Part shown: positions 37,571 to 46,493 of the stretch, piece by piece
Layout: every line of letters begins with the position of its first letter
Position numbering within the stretch: the first letter of the stretch is position 1
From: Chloroflexota bacterium
GTDB lineage: Bacteria > Chloroflexota > Limnocylindria > P2-11E
Direction of reading: 5' to 3'
Assembly (NCBI GenBank): GCA_021787445.1
Contig: JAJYLV010000002.1
Span: 1 to 64,000 of the forward strand
Length of the DNA: 64,000 nucleotides
Translations under genes and position numbers: made by a program
Notes under the pieces: model-generated
Told to the model about the DNA's origin: nothing
Databases searched by the model: none
What the model saw: only the letters and a program-made list of their open reading frames with translations

Positions 37571-38176
37571 ATGGTAAAGACCTCCCGCGGCGATCCGTAC
37601 CTGCGGATCACGCGCGCCGCCCGACCTCTCTTCCTGCAGCGCGGCTTCGACAACACCTCCACCGACGCGATCGCGCAGACCGCGGGGGTGTCGAAGCGGA
37701 CGCTCTACCACTGCTACCCGACCAAAGACGAGCTCCTCGCCGCCGTCATGCGCGACATGACGGTCGGCCGGCTGTCATCGGCCCCCGAGCTGTCGCTGCT
37801 TCCGAACGCGACTCGCGCGACGCTCGAGCGCGTCCTGAGGGACTTCGTACGTCTCGCGATCGCACGGACCATGGATCCGGAATACGTCGATCTCCTGCGT
37901 CTCGCGATCGGGGAGAGCGGGCGACGGCCCCAGCTCGCGACGCTCCTGCGACAGGAGCTCGCCGGCGCGAAGACGCTTCGAGCGCTCCTGGTGGACGCAC
38001 GCCGGTGGAAGCTGCTGCGTGCCGACGTGAACGTCGAGGTCGCCGCGCGGATGCTGGCCGGCGCGCTTCTCACCTGGGTCGTGAGCGATGGCGCGTTCAG
38101 CCGGCTGCCCAAGCCGCCGTCGCGCGCCGTGGTCGACGAGCTGGTTCGACTCTTCCTCGCCGCGGTCGCGTCGTGA
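37571..38176 (+). CDS. TetR-family transcriptional regulator
   Basis: 201 residues from ATG 37571, placed directly after the operator; an open frame further upstream would run through the operator. The helix-turn-helix is TDAIAQTAGVSKRTLYHCYPTKDELL (about 36-61; key residues GVSKRTLYHCY). The ligand-binding part is variable. The dikinase-like gene starts inside its stop, so the regulator controls its own operon. Confidence 0.9.
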   Translation: MVKTSRGDPYLRITRAARPLFLQRGFDNTSTDAIAQTAGVSKRTLYHCYPTKDELLAAVMRDMTVGRLSSAPELSLLPNATRATLERVLRDFVRLAIARTMDPEYVDLLRLAIGESGRRPQLATLLRQELAGAKTLRALLVDARRWKLLRADVNVEVAARMLAGALLTWVVSDGAFSRLPKPPSRAVVDELVRLFLAAVAS

Positions 38177-40395
38177 CGGCGACCGAAGCGGAGCCGCTCA
38201 TCGTCAGGCTCGACGAGGCCGCCGGTCTGGCCCGATCGCTCCTCGGCGGCAAGGCCGCGAATCTCGCGCGTCTCGCGGCGGCCGGGCTCACCGTGCCTCG
38301 CGGCGTGGTCGTGACGTCCGCGGCCCGCGAGAGCTGGGATGACGCCCGGTCGCGTGTCGCCGATGCCGTCGGCCGGCTCGGGGCGGGCCCGTTCGCGGTC
38401 CGCTCCTCCGGCGTCGCGGAAGACCTCGAGGGCGCATCTTTCGCCGGGCAGTACGAGACGCTGCTCGGAGTCGCCGCGGCGGATGTTCCCGACGCCGTGC
38501 GGCACGTCCTCGACTCGGCCGCCAGCGGACGCGTGTCGTCCTACCGGGCCGCGCGGAACGATCGGGAGCCGTCCGGCGAGGCGATGGCCGTGCTGATCCA
38601 GGTCATGGTGGATGCCGACGCGGCAGGCGTGAGCTTCTCCGCGAACCCGCTCACTGGAGCACGCGATGAGGTCGTGATCACGGCCGTTCGTGGGCTGGGA
38701 GAGCGGCTCGTGTCCGGCGAGGCCGTGGGGGAGCAGTGGGTCGGCCGCGGCAGCAGCGTCGAGCGTCGCTCGGGTGACGAAGAGGCGATCGACGAGCGGA
38801 CCGCCCGCGAGGTCACGGAGCTGACGCGCCGGGTCGCGCGTCACTTCGGCGTGCCGCAGGACATCGAGTGGGCCGTTTCCGACGGCGTGCTCTACCTCCT
38901 TCAGGCGCGGCCGATGACGGCCCTGCCGGCTGCGGTCGAGTGGATCCCGCCGTACCCGGGGTGGTGGCTGCGCAACCTCCGGCTCGGAGAGTGGCTGCCG
39001 GACCCGGTGACGCCGCTCTTCGCGACCTGGCTCCTTCCGCGGCTCGACCTCGGCTACGCGGCCGCGACCGAGGAGGACATCGGCATCGCCATCGAGCCGG
39101 CGACGGCGATCATCAACGGCTGGTACTACACGACCCCGCAGGGACGCGGACCGCTCCGCGACGCGCTCTTCGAGCTCGTGCGTCGACCCCGCGCACTCGC
39201 CCGGATGATCACGCTGCTCCTGCTCGCGGGGCGCGCGCCGGAACGCGCCGATGGGCTCCTCACCACGCTCGCGACGCGCTGGCGGGAAGAGCGCCTGCCG
39301 GCATACGGCGACGCCGTGCGTGCCCGCGAGAGCGAGGCCGCGTCGGCGGGCCCGAGCGAGCTCGTCGCGGCGATCGATGAGGTCGGCGAGCTGGCGGGAA
39401 GGATCGCCTGGTCGATCGCGAGCGTCGCGGGATCGGCCTGGAAGGTCGAAGGCGCGTTCGCCCGCTTCTTCCAGGCGCACCTCTCCCGCCACATCGACGC
39501 GCCTTACCAGCGGTTGCTCATCGGCCTTCCCGGCGCCGCGCCGGGATCCGTCTCGCACGCGGTCCACAGCATCGACTGGCACTGGCCGACGGCGGTGACA
39601 CCGCCGCCCGATGCGCGGGTCCAGGAGCGCCTGCGTGCCGAGCGTGAAGAGATGGAAGCCGCCTGTCGCGCCGCACTCGCGCCGGACTCCGCGCGCCTCG
39701 CTCGGTTCGACCGCCTGCTCGAAATGGCCCAGCGCTACGCCGTCATTCGCGAGCAGCAGACCCGCTCGTTCACGCTGGGCTGGCCGCTCCTGCGCCAGTG
39801 CGCACTGCGCCTCGGGACCATGCTGTGCGAGCGCGGGGCGATCGCGAGCGCCGAGGACGTCTTCTTCCTCGAACGAGACGAGGTCTCAGCCGCGCTCGCG
39901 GCCGACGGAACGACCACCCTGCACGGAACGACGCGCGAGCGGCGCCGGCTCTGGGACGCACAGCGCCGGCTGGCCGCGCCGCTCGAGATCGGCTCGCCTC
40001 CGGCGCTCGCGCGCAGCCAGATGATCGGGACCATCGAGACGGCGCGGTCGAAGGCACCGCCGAGCGAAGGCGTGCTCGTGGGGCAGCCGGCCAGTCCCGG
40101 CCGCGCGACCGGCCGGGTCCGCATCGTGACGGGTCCGGAGGAGTTCGCGCGATTCGAGGCGGGCGAGGTGCTGGTCGCGCGAGCGACGGCACCAGCGTGG
40201 ACGCCACTCTTCTCGCGCGCCGTCGCGGTCGTGACCGACGGCGGGACGCTCGCCGCCCACGCTTCGCTCGTCGCGCGCGAGTTCGGGATCCCGGCGGTGG
40301 TCGCGACCGGCGACGCGACGCGGCGCCTCCACGACGGTCAGACCGTCACCGTCGACGGCGCGGTCGGCGTGGTCGAGGTCGAACGCGAACGCTGA
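38173..40395 (+). CDS. PEP synthase/PPDK-like phosphotransferase, rifampicin-phosphotransferase-like layout
   Basis: 740 residues in three parts. An ATP-grasp domain (about 1-255) carries LLGGKAANLARLAAAGLTVPRG, FAVRSSGVAEDLEGASFAGQYET and ISFSANP-like VSFSANPLTG. A divergent middle domain (about 260-610) has no PEP/pyruvate TIM barrel. The C-terminal swivelling phospho-His domain has the catalytic H696 in GGTLAAHASLVAREFGIPAVV. ATP-grasp, middle domain and His domain without a PEP barrel is the plan of rifampicin phosphotransferase (about 865 residues). Substrate unknown; drug or metabolite phosphorylation is inferred. Controlled by the coupled TetR gene. Confidence 0.72.
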   Translation: MTATEAEPLIVRLDEAAGLARSLLGGKAANLARLAAAGLTVPRGVVVTSAARESWDDARSRVADAVGRLGAGPFAVRSSGVAEDLEGASFAGQYETLLGVAAADVPDAVRHVLDSAASGRVSSYRAARNDREPSGEAMAVLIQVMVDADAAGVSFSANPLTGARDEVVITAVRGLGERLVSGEAVGEQWVGRGSSVERRSGDEEAIDERTAREVTELTRRVARHFGVPQDIEWAVSDGVLYLLQARPMTALPAAVEWIPPYPGWWLRNLRLGEWLPDPVTPLFATWLLPRLDLGYAAATEEDIGIAIEPATAIINGWYYTTPQGRGPLRDALFELVRRPRALARMITLLLLAGRAPERADGLLTTLATRWREERLPAYGDAVRARESEAASAGPSELVAAIDEVGELAGRIAWSIASVAGSAWKVEGAFARFFQAHLSRHIDAPYQRLLIGLPGAAPGSVSHAVHSIDWHWPTAVTPPPDARVQERLRAEREEMEAACRAALAPDSARLARFDRLLEMAQRYAVIREQQTRSFTLGWPLLRQCALRLGTMLCERGAIASAEDVFFLERDEVSAALAADGTTTLHGTTRERRRLWDAQRRLAAPLEIGSPPALARSQMIGTIETARSKAPPSEGVLVGQPASPGRATGRVRIVTGPEEFARFEAGEVLVARATAPAWTPLFSRAVAVVTDGGTLAAHASLVAREFGIPAVVATGDATRRLHDGQTVTVDGAVGVVEVERER

Positions 40396-40570
40396 ACGCG
40401 TTACGGAGCCGCCGGCGCCACGCGCTGAGTGACGAGCAGGCGGCGAGGAGCAGTGCCTGGCGCCGGTCCGGCCCGGCGTATCTGCGGAACAGGTCGGCCG
40501 CGCCACCGGTCGCATCCCCGGATGCCGGGCGACATAACATCGGCTCCAGCGACCGACCGGGAGGGTATCC

Positions 40571-40774
40571 GTGATCAGCAGCAACGCACGCGACCGTGTG
40601 AAGCGCTCCATCGACCAGCTCGAGGAGCTCTTCCACACCTACGACGACCGTTCGTCCGCCGACGTCAACGACTCCTACGAGGCCGCGCTGGATCGGGGCA
40701 AGGCCATCGCTTTCCAGGAGGCGGCGCACCTGGTGAAGGCCGCGCTGCACGACATCGACGTGAAGTCGCTCTGA
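40571..40774 (+). CDS. Small helical protein, hypothetical
   Basis: 67 residues from a GTG preceded by Shine-Dalgarno GGGAGG and, 30 nt upstream, a -10 box TAACAT (40535-40540). Nearly all helical and acidic, no Cys and no membrane segment. Its stop overlaps the next ATG (TGATG), so it is coupled to the Lrp-type sensor gene. I recognise no family. Confidence 0.55.
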   Translation: MISSNARDRVKRSIDQLEELFHTYDDRSSADVNDSYEAALDRGKAIAFQEAAHLVKAALHDIDVKSL

Positions 40775-41061
40775 TGATCACGGCCATCGTCCTCGTCAAC
40801 GCGGAAAAGCAGGCGCTCGGCGATCTCGGCGAGCGCCTCGCGGCCGTCGACGGCGTGTCGGAGGTGTACTCGGTCACGGGCGAGATCGACCTCATCGCGA
40901 TGGTCCGCGCGCGCGGGCACGAGGAGCTCGCCGACATCGTGACGAAGAAGATCGCGCAGGTGCCGGGCGTAGCGCGGACGCACACCCACGTGGCCTTCCG
41001 CATGTACTCGCGGCACGACCTCGAGTCCGTGTTCGCCATCGGCGGCGACGCCTCTACCTAG
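40774..41061 (+). CDS. Stand-alone Lrp/AsnC ligand-binding (RAM) domain protein
   Basis: 95 residues, ATG 40774. It is only the RAM effector domain: [49 protein letters not shown] (key: [18 protein letters not shown]), then [15 protein letters not shown]. The DNA-binding half of Lrp is absent. Such proteins bind amino acids and may modulate other regulators or enzymes. Confidence 0.85.
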   Translation: MITAIVLVNAEKQALGDLGERLAAVDGVSEVYSVTGEIDLIAMVRARGHEELADIVTKKIAQVPGVARTHTHVAFRMYSRHDLESVFAIGGDAST

Positions 41062-41077
41062 CACTCCGCGCTCTACC

Positions 41078-41090
41078 TAGACTGACCCAC
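41078..41090 (+). promoter_or_regulatory. -10 box of a leaderless promoter
   Basis: TAGACT (41078-41083), 7 nt, then GTG 41091. The decamer CTCTACCTAG occurs twice, at 41052-41061 and 41071-41080; the second copy supplies the first bases of the -10 box. Confidence 0.5.
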
Positions 41091-43592
41091 GTGCGCGCCG
41101 TCGTGATGGCCGGCGGCGAGGGGAGCCGCCTTCGTCCGCTCACGATCAACCGTCCGAAGCCGATGGTGTCGATCGTGAACAAGCCGTGTCTCGGGCACAT
41201 CTTCGATCTGCTCAAGCGGCACGGGATCACGGACGCGTTCGTCACGCTCCAGTACCTGGCGAGCGTCATCCAGGACGCCTACGGCGACGGCGGATCGGTC
41301 GGCATGCGGCTCCGTTACAGCGTCGAGGAGACGCCGCTCGGGACCGGTGGATCTGTCCGCCAGATCGGCGACGCCCTCGGCGAGCTCCCGTTCCTCGTCA
41401 TCTCGGGCGACGCCCTCACGGACATCGACCTCGGGAAGATCATGGCCTTCCATCACGAGAGGGGCGCGGCCGTGACGCTGTGCCTCAAGCACGTGCCCGA
41501 CCCTCTCGAATACGGAGTGGTCATCACGAACGCCGACGGCCGCATCACGAACTTCCTCGAGAAGCCGTCGTGGGGCGAGGTCTTCTCGGACACGATCAAC
41601 ACCGGCATCTACGTCATCGACCCGCGCGTGCTCGAACGGTTCGCGGTGGGGACGCCGTTCGACTTCAGCAGGGACCTCTTCCCGCAGCTCCTCGCCGACG
41701 GCGAGGCCCTCTACGGATACGCCGCGGAGGGATACTGGACCGACATCGGGAGCATCGCCGAGTACACGCGCGCGAACGCGGACGTCCTTCACGGACAGGT
41801 GCGGGTCGCGCCGCTGGGGCGCGAGGTGCGTCCAGGCGTGTGGGCGGACGGCGAGGTCGAGATCGACGACAGCGCGGACGTCCGCGGTCCGGTCTTCCTC
41901 GGCGAGGGTACGAAGGTCGGACCCCAGGCGCAGGTCATCGGACCGACCGTGCTGCGCGACTACGTGGTCGTCGAGCCGGGCGCGGTCATCGACCGCTCCA
42001 TCGTGTGGCGCAACAGCTACATCGGCGAGCGCTCCGAGGTCCACGGCTCGATCGTCGGACGGCAGTGCGCGCTGAAGGCGCGCGTCGTCCTCGAGGAGGG
42101 CAGCGTCGTCGCCGACCACTCGATCGTGGGCGAGGGCGCGCGCGTCCGGGCGCAGGTGAAGGTGTGGCCCGACAAGCAGATCGAGAGCGGCGCCGTCGTC
42201 GGGTCGAGCCTCATCTGGGGCGCGCAGGGGCGCCGCGCGCTGTTCGGCCGATTCGGCGTCACCGGGATCGTCAACGTCGACCTCACGCCGGAGCTCGCGG
42301 CCGGCCTCGGTGCGGCGTACGCGTCGACCCTCGCGCCCGGCACCACGGTGACGATGAACCGCGACCAGCACCGCACGAGCCGCATGCTCAAGCGCGCGAT
42401 CATGAGCGGCGTCGTCGGGAGCGGCATCCACGTCGCCGACCTTGGGCAGGTCCCGCTCCCCATCGACCGTTACGAGACGCGGCGGATCGGCGCCGCCGGC
42501 GGAGCGCACGTGCGCATCTCGCCCTTCGACGACCGCGTGTGCGACATCAAGTTCTTCGACCAGCAGGCGCTCGACATGGGCCGCGCGCAGGAGCGCAAGG
42601 TCGAGAACGTGTATTTCCGCGAGGATGTCCGGCGAGTGACGTACGACGACGTCGGACAGATCTATGACCTCCCGCGGATCGGCGAGGCGTACAGCGAGGC
42701 GTTCCTCGGAGAGGTCGCGAACAAGCGCGCGATCGCCGAGGCTCACTTCAAGATCGTCGTCAACTACTCGCACGGCATGGGCGCTCAGTTCCTGCCGCAG
42801 CTCCTCAGCTCGCTCGGCGTCGAGGTCGTCGCCATCAACGCGGTCGTGTCGGAGAGCGTCGGAGCGCGCTCGCTCGAGGCCTTCCAGCAGGAGATGCGCG
42901 AGCTCGCCGCGATCACCTCGACGCTGCGCGCGAGCTTCGGGGTCACGATCGACGCCGGCGCCGAGAAGGTCTTCTTCGCCGACGACCGCGGCCGGATCGC
43001 GGAAGACCGCCACTTCCTCACCGCGTTCGTCGGGCTCGCCGCGCGCGTCTCTCCGGGCGTCGTCGCGGTGCCCGTCTTCGCGCCCTCGGCCATCGAGACG
43101 ATCGTGGCGGAGGCCGGCGGCCGCGTGCTCCGGGTCCGGAACTCGGCGGAGGCGCAGATGCGCTTCGCCGCGCGTGAGGATCCGCTCATCGTCGCGGACG
43201 GCCTGGGTGGCTTCATCTTCTCGCACTTCCACCCGTCCTTCGATGGGCTCTTCGCGGTCGTGAAGCTGATCGAGCTGCTCGCCGTCACGCGGACGAGCCT
43301 CGCCGAGCTCATCGATCGGACGCCGACACCGCGGATGGCGCGGCTGAAGGTCGCCTGTCCGTGGGAGGAGAAGGGCCGCGTCATGCGGATGCTCGCGCAG
43401 GAGCCGGCGACGGAGCGGACCAAGCAGGTCGACGGCGTGAAGCACGTGTACGACGGCGAGTGGGTCCTCGTCCTGCCGGACGCGGACCAGCCGCTGTTCA
43501 ACGTGTGGGCCGAAGCGCACGACGAGGGACGCGCATGGGCGCTCGCCCATGAGTACGCGGAGCGCGTCGGATCGCTGCGGATGGCGTCGTAA
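41091..43592 (+). CDS. Mannose-1-phosphate guanylyltransferase-like / phosphomannomutase-like fusion
   Basis: 833 residues in three parts. The first is a nucleotidyltransferase (about 1-235) with [22 protein letters not shown] and [10 protein letters not shown]. Next comes a left-handed beta-helix with hexapeptide repeats (about 250-370). The last is a phosphohexomutase-like part (about 385-833) with [21 protein letters not shown]-type VEVVAINAV and a GRIAED-like metal loop DDRGRIAED. The usual T-A-S-H-N-P active-site loop of true phosphomannomutases is replaced by GGAHVRISP. The mutase part may be degenerate or regulatory. Probably makes NDP-sugars for surface glycans. Confidence 0.8.
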   Translation: MRAVVMAGGEGSRLRPLTINRPKPMVSIVNKPCLGHIFDLLKRHGITDAFVTLQYLASVIQDAYGDGGSVGMRLRYSVEETPLGTGGSVRQIGDALGELPFLVISGDALTDIDLGKIMAFHHERGAAVTLCLKHVPDPLEYGVVITNADGRITNFLEKPSWGEVFSDTINTGIYVIDPRVLERFAVGTPFDFSRDLFPQLLADGEALYGYAAEGYWTDIGSIAEYTRANADVLHGQVRVAPLGREVRPGVWADGEVEIDDSADVRGPVFLGEGTKVGPQAQVIGPTVLRDYVVVEPGAVIDRSIVWRNSYIGERSEVHGSIVGRQCALKARVVLEEGSVVADHSIVGEGARVRAQVKVWPDKQIESGAVVGSSLIWGAQGRRALFGRFGVTGIVNVDLTPELAAGLGAAYASTLAPGTTVTMNRDQHRTSRMLKRAIMSGVVGSGIHVADLGQVPLPIDRYETRRIGAAGGAHVRISPFDDRVCDIKFFDQQALDMGRAQERKVENVYFREDVRRVTYDDVGQIYDLPRIGEAYSEAFLGEVANKRAIAEAHFKIVVNYSHGMGAQFLPQLLSSLGVEVVAINAVVSESVGARSLEAFQQEMRELAAITSTLRASFGVTIDAGAEKVFFADDRGRIAEDRHFLTAFVGLAARVSPGVVAVPVFAPSAIETIVAEAGGRVLRVRNSAEAQMRFAAREDPLIVADGLGGFIFSHFHPSFDGLFAVVKLIELLAVTRTSLAELIDRTPTPRMARLKVACPWEEKGRVMRMLAQEPATERTKQVDGVKHVYDGEWVLVLPDADQPLFNVWAEAHDEGRAWALAHEYAERVGSLRMAS

Positions 43593-43663
43593 GTGCTTCG
43601 CACGGACATCCATGGCTCGTGCGTCAGCGCCAGCACGCTGCCGCTGGCTGCCCTGGCGCGGCT

Positions 43664-44533
43664 GTGAGCGTACGCATCGCCGTCGCGCAGTGCGCCCCGG
43701 CGCTCGGAGCATTCAAGAGGAACCTCGACCTGCATCTCGCCACGATCGAGCGGGCACGGGAGGCCGGCGCGCAGGTGGTCGTGTTCCCCGAGCTGTCCCT
43801 CACGGGCTACTACGTGAAGGATCTCGCGACCGACCTCGCGTGCGCGCCGGACGACGCCGCGCTCGCGCCGCTCGCCAAGGCGGCGAACGGCATCGACGTC
43901 GTCGCCGGCTTCGTCGAGCGCTCGCCCGACGCGCGGATCCACATCGCGAGCGGCTACTGGTCGGGCGGGGCGGTCCGCCACGTTCACCGCAAGGTGTACC
44001 CGCCGACGTACGGGATCTTCGACGATGCTCGCTACTTCGCGCGCGGCGAGCGGTTCGACGTGTTCCCCAGCGCGCTCGGACCGGCGGGGATCGCGATCTG
44101 TGAGGACGCGTGGCACATGTCCACTCCGTACCTCTACGCCGTGCGCGGCGCGCACGTCCTCCTCTACGTCGCCGCGAGCCCCGGACGCGGCGTCTCGGAG
44201 GGCGGCGACCTCGGCACCGCCGAGTCGTGCCGCCTCATGGACGCCTTCTACGCCCAGTACCTGACGATGTACGTCGTCTTCGTGAACCGCGTCGGGCACG
44301 AGGATGGGATCGCGTTCTGGGGCGGCTCCGAGGTCGTCGCGCCCGACGGCACCGTCGTCGCGCGCGCGAAGGAGTTCGAGGAGGATCTCCTCGTCGCCGA
44401 GATCGATCCTCTCCTCGCCGCTCGCGAGCGCGCGCGGAACCCTCTCCTGCGCGACGAGCGGCACGACCTCGTGCTCCGCCACCTCGCCGAGCGGGTCGGG
44501 ATGCCGCGCGGTCTCAAAGAGGTGCTGGACTGA
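43664..44533 (+). CDS. Nitrilase-family glutaminase-like subunit paired with NAD synthetase
   Basis: 289 residues from GTG 43664. The carbon-nitrogen hydrolase triad is E43 (VFPELSLTGYYVKDL), K110 (HRKVYPPTYGIFDDARYF) and C146 (AICEDAW). These motifs match the N-terminal glutaminase domain of glutamine-dependent NAD synthetase better than other nitrilases. nadE follows with a 4-base overlap, so the two products may form a split glutamine-dependent NAD synthetase. Confidence 0.8.
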   Translation: MSVRIAVAQCAPALGAFKRNLDLHLATIERAREAGAQVVVFPELSLTGYYVKDLATDLACAPDDAALAPLAKAANGIDVVAGFVERSPDARIHIASGYWSGGAVRHVHRKVYPPTYGIFDDARYFARGERFDVFPSALGPAGIAICEDAWHMSTPYLYAVRGAHVLLYVAASPGRGVSEGGDLGTAESCRLMDAFYAQYLTMYVVFVNRVGHEDGIAFWGGSEVVAPDGTVVARAKEFEEDLLVAEIDPLLAARERARNPLLRDERHDLVLRHLAERVGMPRGLKEVLD

Positions 44534-45417
44534 CCGTTCACCCGCGGCGCGAGCAGCGCGTCGGCGCGATCCGGCCCGACCCCGGCGACCTGTCGCCGCT
44601 CCGCATCGACGAGGCGCTCGTCCGGCGGATGCTCGTCGCGTTCCTCCGCGCCGAGACGGCGAAGGTCGGGCTGCGCCGGGCGGTGGTCGGGCTGTCCGGC
44701 GGCGTCGACAGCGCCGTCGCTCTCGCGCTCGCCGCCGAAGCGTTCGGCCCGGAGCGCGTGCTCGCGGTCCACACCCCCTACCGCACCAGCAGTCCGGCCT
44801 CGCTCGAGGACGCGCGCGCCGTCGCCGACCGCTGCGGCGTGGAGCTGCGCGTCATGCCGATCACCGCGCAGATCGACGCGTACCGCGAGCTGGTCGGCGA
44901 GGAGATGCAGCGCGTCCGTCTCGGGAACAAGATGGCGCGCGAGCGCAAGTCCATCGAGTTCGACCTCGCGTGGCCGGACGGCGCCGTCATCGGGACGAGC
45001 AACAAGACGGAGCTGCTCCTGGGATACGGCACCTGGTTCGGCGACATGGCCTCGTCGCTCAACCCCGTCGGCGACCTCTACAAGACGCAGCTGCGCGAGC
45101 TCGCGGTGCTGCTGGGGATCCCGGAGCGGGTCGTGAAGAAGCCGCCGACGGCGGAGCTGTGGCTCGGCCAGACCGACGAGGAGGAGCTCGGCTTCACGTA
45201 CGCCCAGGCCGACCTGATCCTGTACTTCCTCGTCGATCGCCGCGCGCGGCCGGAGGAGCTGCTCGCCGCCGGCTTCGGCGCCGTGCTCGTCGGCCGCATC
45301 CGTGAGATGGTGCGGAAGAGCCACTTCAAGCGGGTGACCCCGCTCATCGCGAAGGTGAGCCTGCGCACGATCGGCCACGACTTCCTCTATCCCCGCGACT
45401 GGGAGGCCGATCGATGA
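44530..45417 (+). CDS. nadE: NAD synthetase (ammonia-type domain)
   Basis: Amidates deamido-NAD with ATP. VVGLSGGVDSAVALAL is the ATP-pyrophosphatase P-loop; GTSNKTELLLGYGTWFGD and NPVGDLYKTQL are diagnostic. No ATG, GTG or TTG lies in frame upstream of the domain. The only start that fits the pattern of the region is CTG 44530, overlapping the previous stop (CTGA), giving 295 residues. ATG 44629 would cut into the fold. Coupled to the amidase-like gene upstream and to a tiny reading frame downstream. Confidence 0.9.
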   Translation: MTVHPRREQRVGAIRPDPGDLSPLRIDEALVRRMLVAFLRAETAKVGLRRAVVGLSGGVDSAVALALAAEAFGPERVLAVHTPYRTSSPASLEDARAVADRCGVELRVMPITAQIDAYRELVGEEMQRVRLGNKMARERKSIEFDLAWPDGAVIGTSNKTELLLGYGTWFGDMASSLNPVGDLYKTQLRELAVLLGIPERVVKKPPTAELWLGQTDEEELGFTYAQADLILYFLVDRRARPEELLAAGFGAVLVGRIREMVRKSHFKRVTPLIAKVSLRTIGHDFLYPRDWEADR

Positions 45418-45494
45418 CCGGGACGCTCTGGACGCGCAGCGCCGACCGTCACTGCTCTGAGGCGGAGGCCAAGATCCGAGACCGCGTGGCATGA
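45414..45494 (+). CDS. Possible 26-residue coupling peptide between nadE and the EamA gene
   Basis: ATG 45414 overlaps the nadE stop (ATGA) and its TGA at 45492 overlaps the ATG of the EamA gene (ATGA again). The peptide (MTGTLWTRSADR at the N-terminus) resembles nothing known. Overlap at both ends suggests it may carry ribosomes from nadE to the transporter gene. Confidence 0.35.
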   Translation: MTGTLWTRSADRHCSEAEAKIRDRVA

Positions 45495-46438
45495 ATGAGC
45501 TCGCGGTCGAGATAGAGCCGGTCCCACCGGCTCCGGTCCCGGTCGAGCCGCCGGTCCGGCTCGCCCTCGGCTACGCGCTCGCGCTCGCGAGCGCGGCGCT
45601 CTACGGCCTCGGCGGCGTCATGGCGAAGGACGCGTTCAAGGCGGGGATCGAGCCCAGCGAGCTCGCCGAGCTGCGCGCGCTGTTCTCGTTCCTCGTGCTG
45701 TTCGTGGTCCTCGCGCTGTTCGGCCGTCGGCATCTGACCGTCCGGCGCGCGGACCTTCCGATCCTCGCCCTCTTCGGCGCGCTCGGCATCGCCGCGGTGA
45801 ACGGGTCGTACTACGAGACGATCCAGCGCCTGCCGCTCGGCGTGGCGCTCGTCATCCAGTACACGGCGCCGCTCCTGCTCCTCGTCATCGCGCGCGTCCT
45901 CGGCCGCAGCGTCGGACGACGGCTGTGGATCGCCGGTGCCCTGACCCTCGTCGGCTGCTACTTCGTCGTCGGCGCGTACGACGCCTCGCTGCGGCAGATG
46001 AACGCGCCGGGGACGGCGTGGGCGCTCGTTGCGATGCTCACGTTCGCGGCGTACTTCCTCATCGCCGAGCGCGTCGTCCGGCGCTACGCGCCGTGGACGC
46101 TGCTCCTGTGGGGTCTCCTCTTCGCGAGCGTCGCCTGGAGCCTCTACCGCGTCCCGACCCAGCTCCCGTGGAACGTCGTGGCGCTCGAGTGGCCGCTCAT
46201 CGTCGGGATCGTGTTCGTCGCGACCCTCTTCCCGTACGTCCTCTCGCTCGGCGCGGTGTCGCTCCTGCCGGCCCCCCGCGTCGGCCTCACGTCGACGTTC
46301 GAGCCCGTCGTCGGCGCCGTCGCGGGCGCCGCGCTGCTCGGCGAGATCCTCCAGCCGGCGCAGATCGTCGGCGGGGTCCTCGTCCTCTTCGCGATCGCCC
46401 TGGTGCAGACCGTACGAGTACGCGCCGGCGGCGTCTAG
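45491..46438 (+). CDS. EamA/DMT-family transporter
   Basis: 315 residues with a Pro-rich N-terminal 22 and ten predicted membrane helices in two five-helix repeats. FEPVVGAVAGAALLGEILQPAQIVGGVLVL near the C-terminus is typical of EamA (key FEPVVG, GE, Q, GG). Such proteins export amino acids or other metabolites; the substrate is unknown. ATG overlaps the tiny frame upstream. Confidence 0.87.
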   Translation: MNELAVEIEPVPPAPVPVEPPVRLALGYALALASAALYGLGGVMAKDAFKAGIEPSELAELRALFSFLVLFVVLALFGRRHLTVRRADLPILALFGALGIAAVNGSYYETIQRLPLGVALVIQYTAPLLLLVIARVLGRSVGRRLWIAGALTLVGCYFVVGAYDASLRQMNAPGTAWALVAMLTFAAYFLIAERVVRRYAPWTLLLWGLLFASVAWSLYRVPTQLPWNVVALEWPLIVGIVFVATLFPYVLSLGAVSLLPAPRVGLTSTFEPVVGAVAGAALLGEILQPAQIVGGVLVLFAIALVQTVRVRAGGV

Positions 46439-46479
46439 CGGCTACGCGAGCCAGCGGATCGCGCGCCGCACGGGCCCAC

Positions 46480-46493
46480 TAGGATCGCGCCGC
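46480..46493 (+). promoter_or_regulatory. -10 box of a leaderless promoter for rsmI
   Basis: TAGGAT (46480-46485), 8 nt, GTG 46494. Confidence 0.4.
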
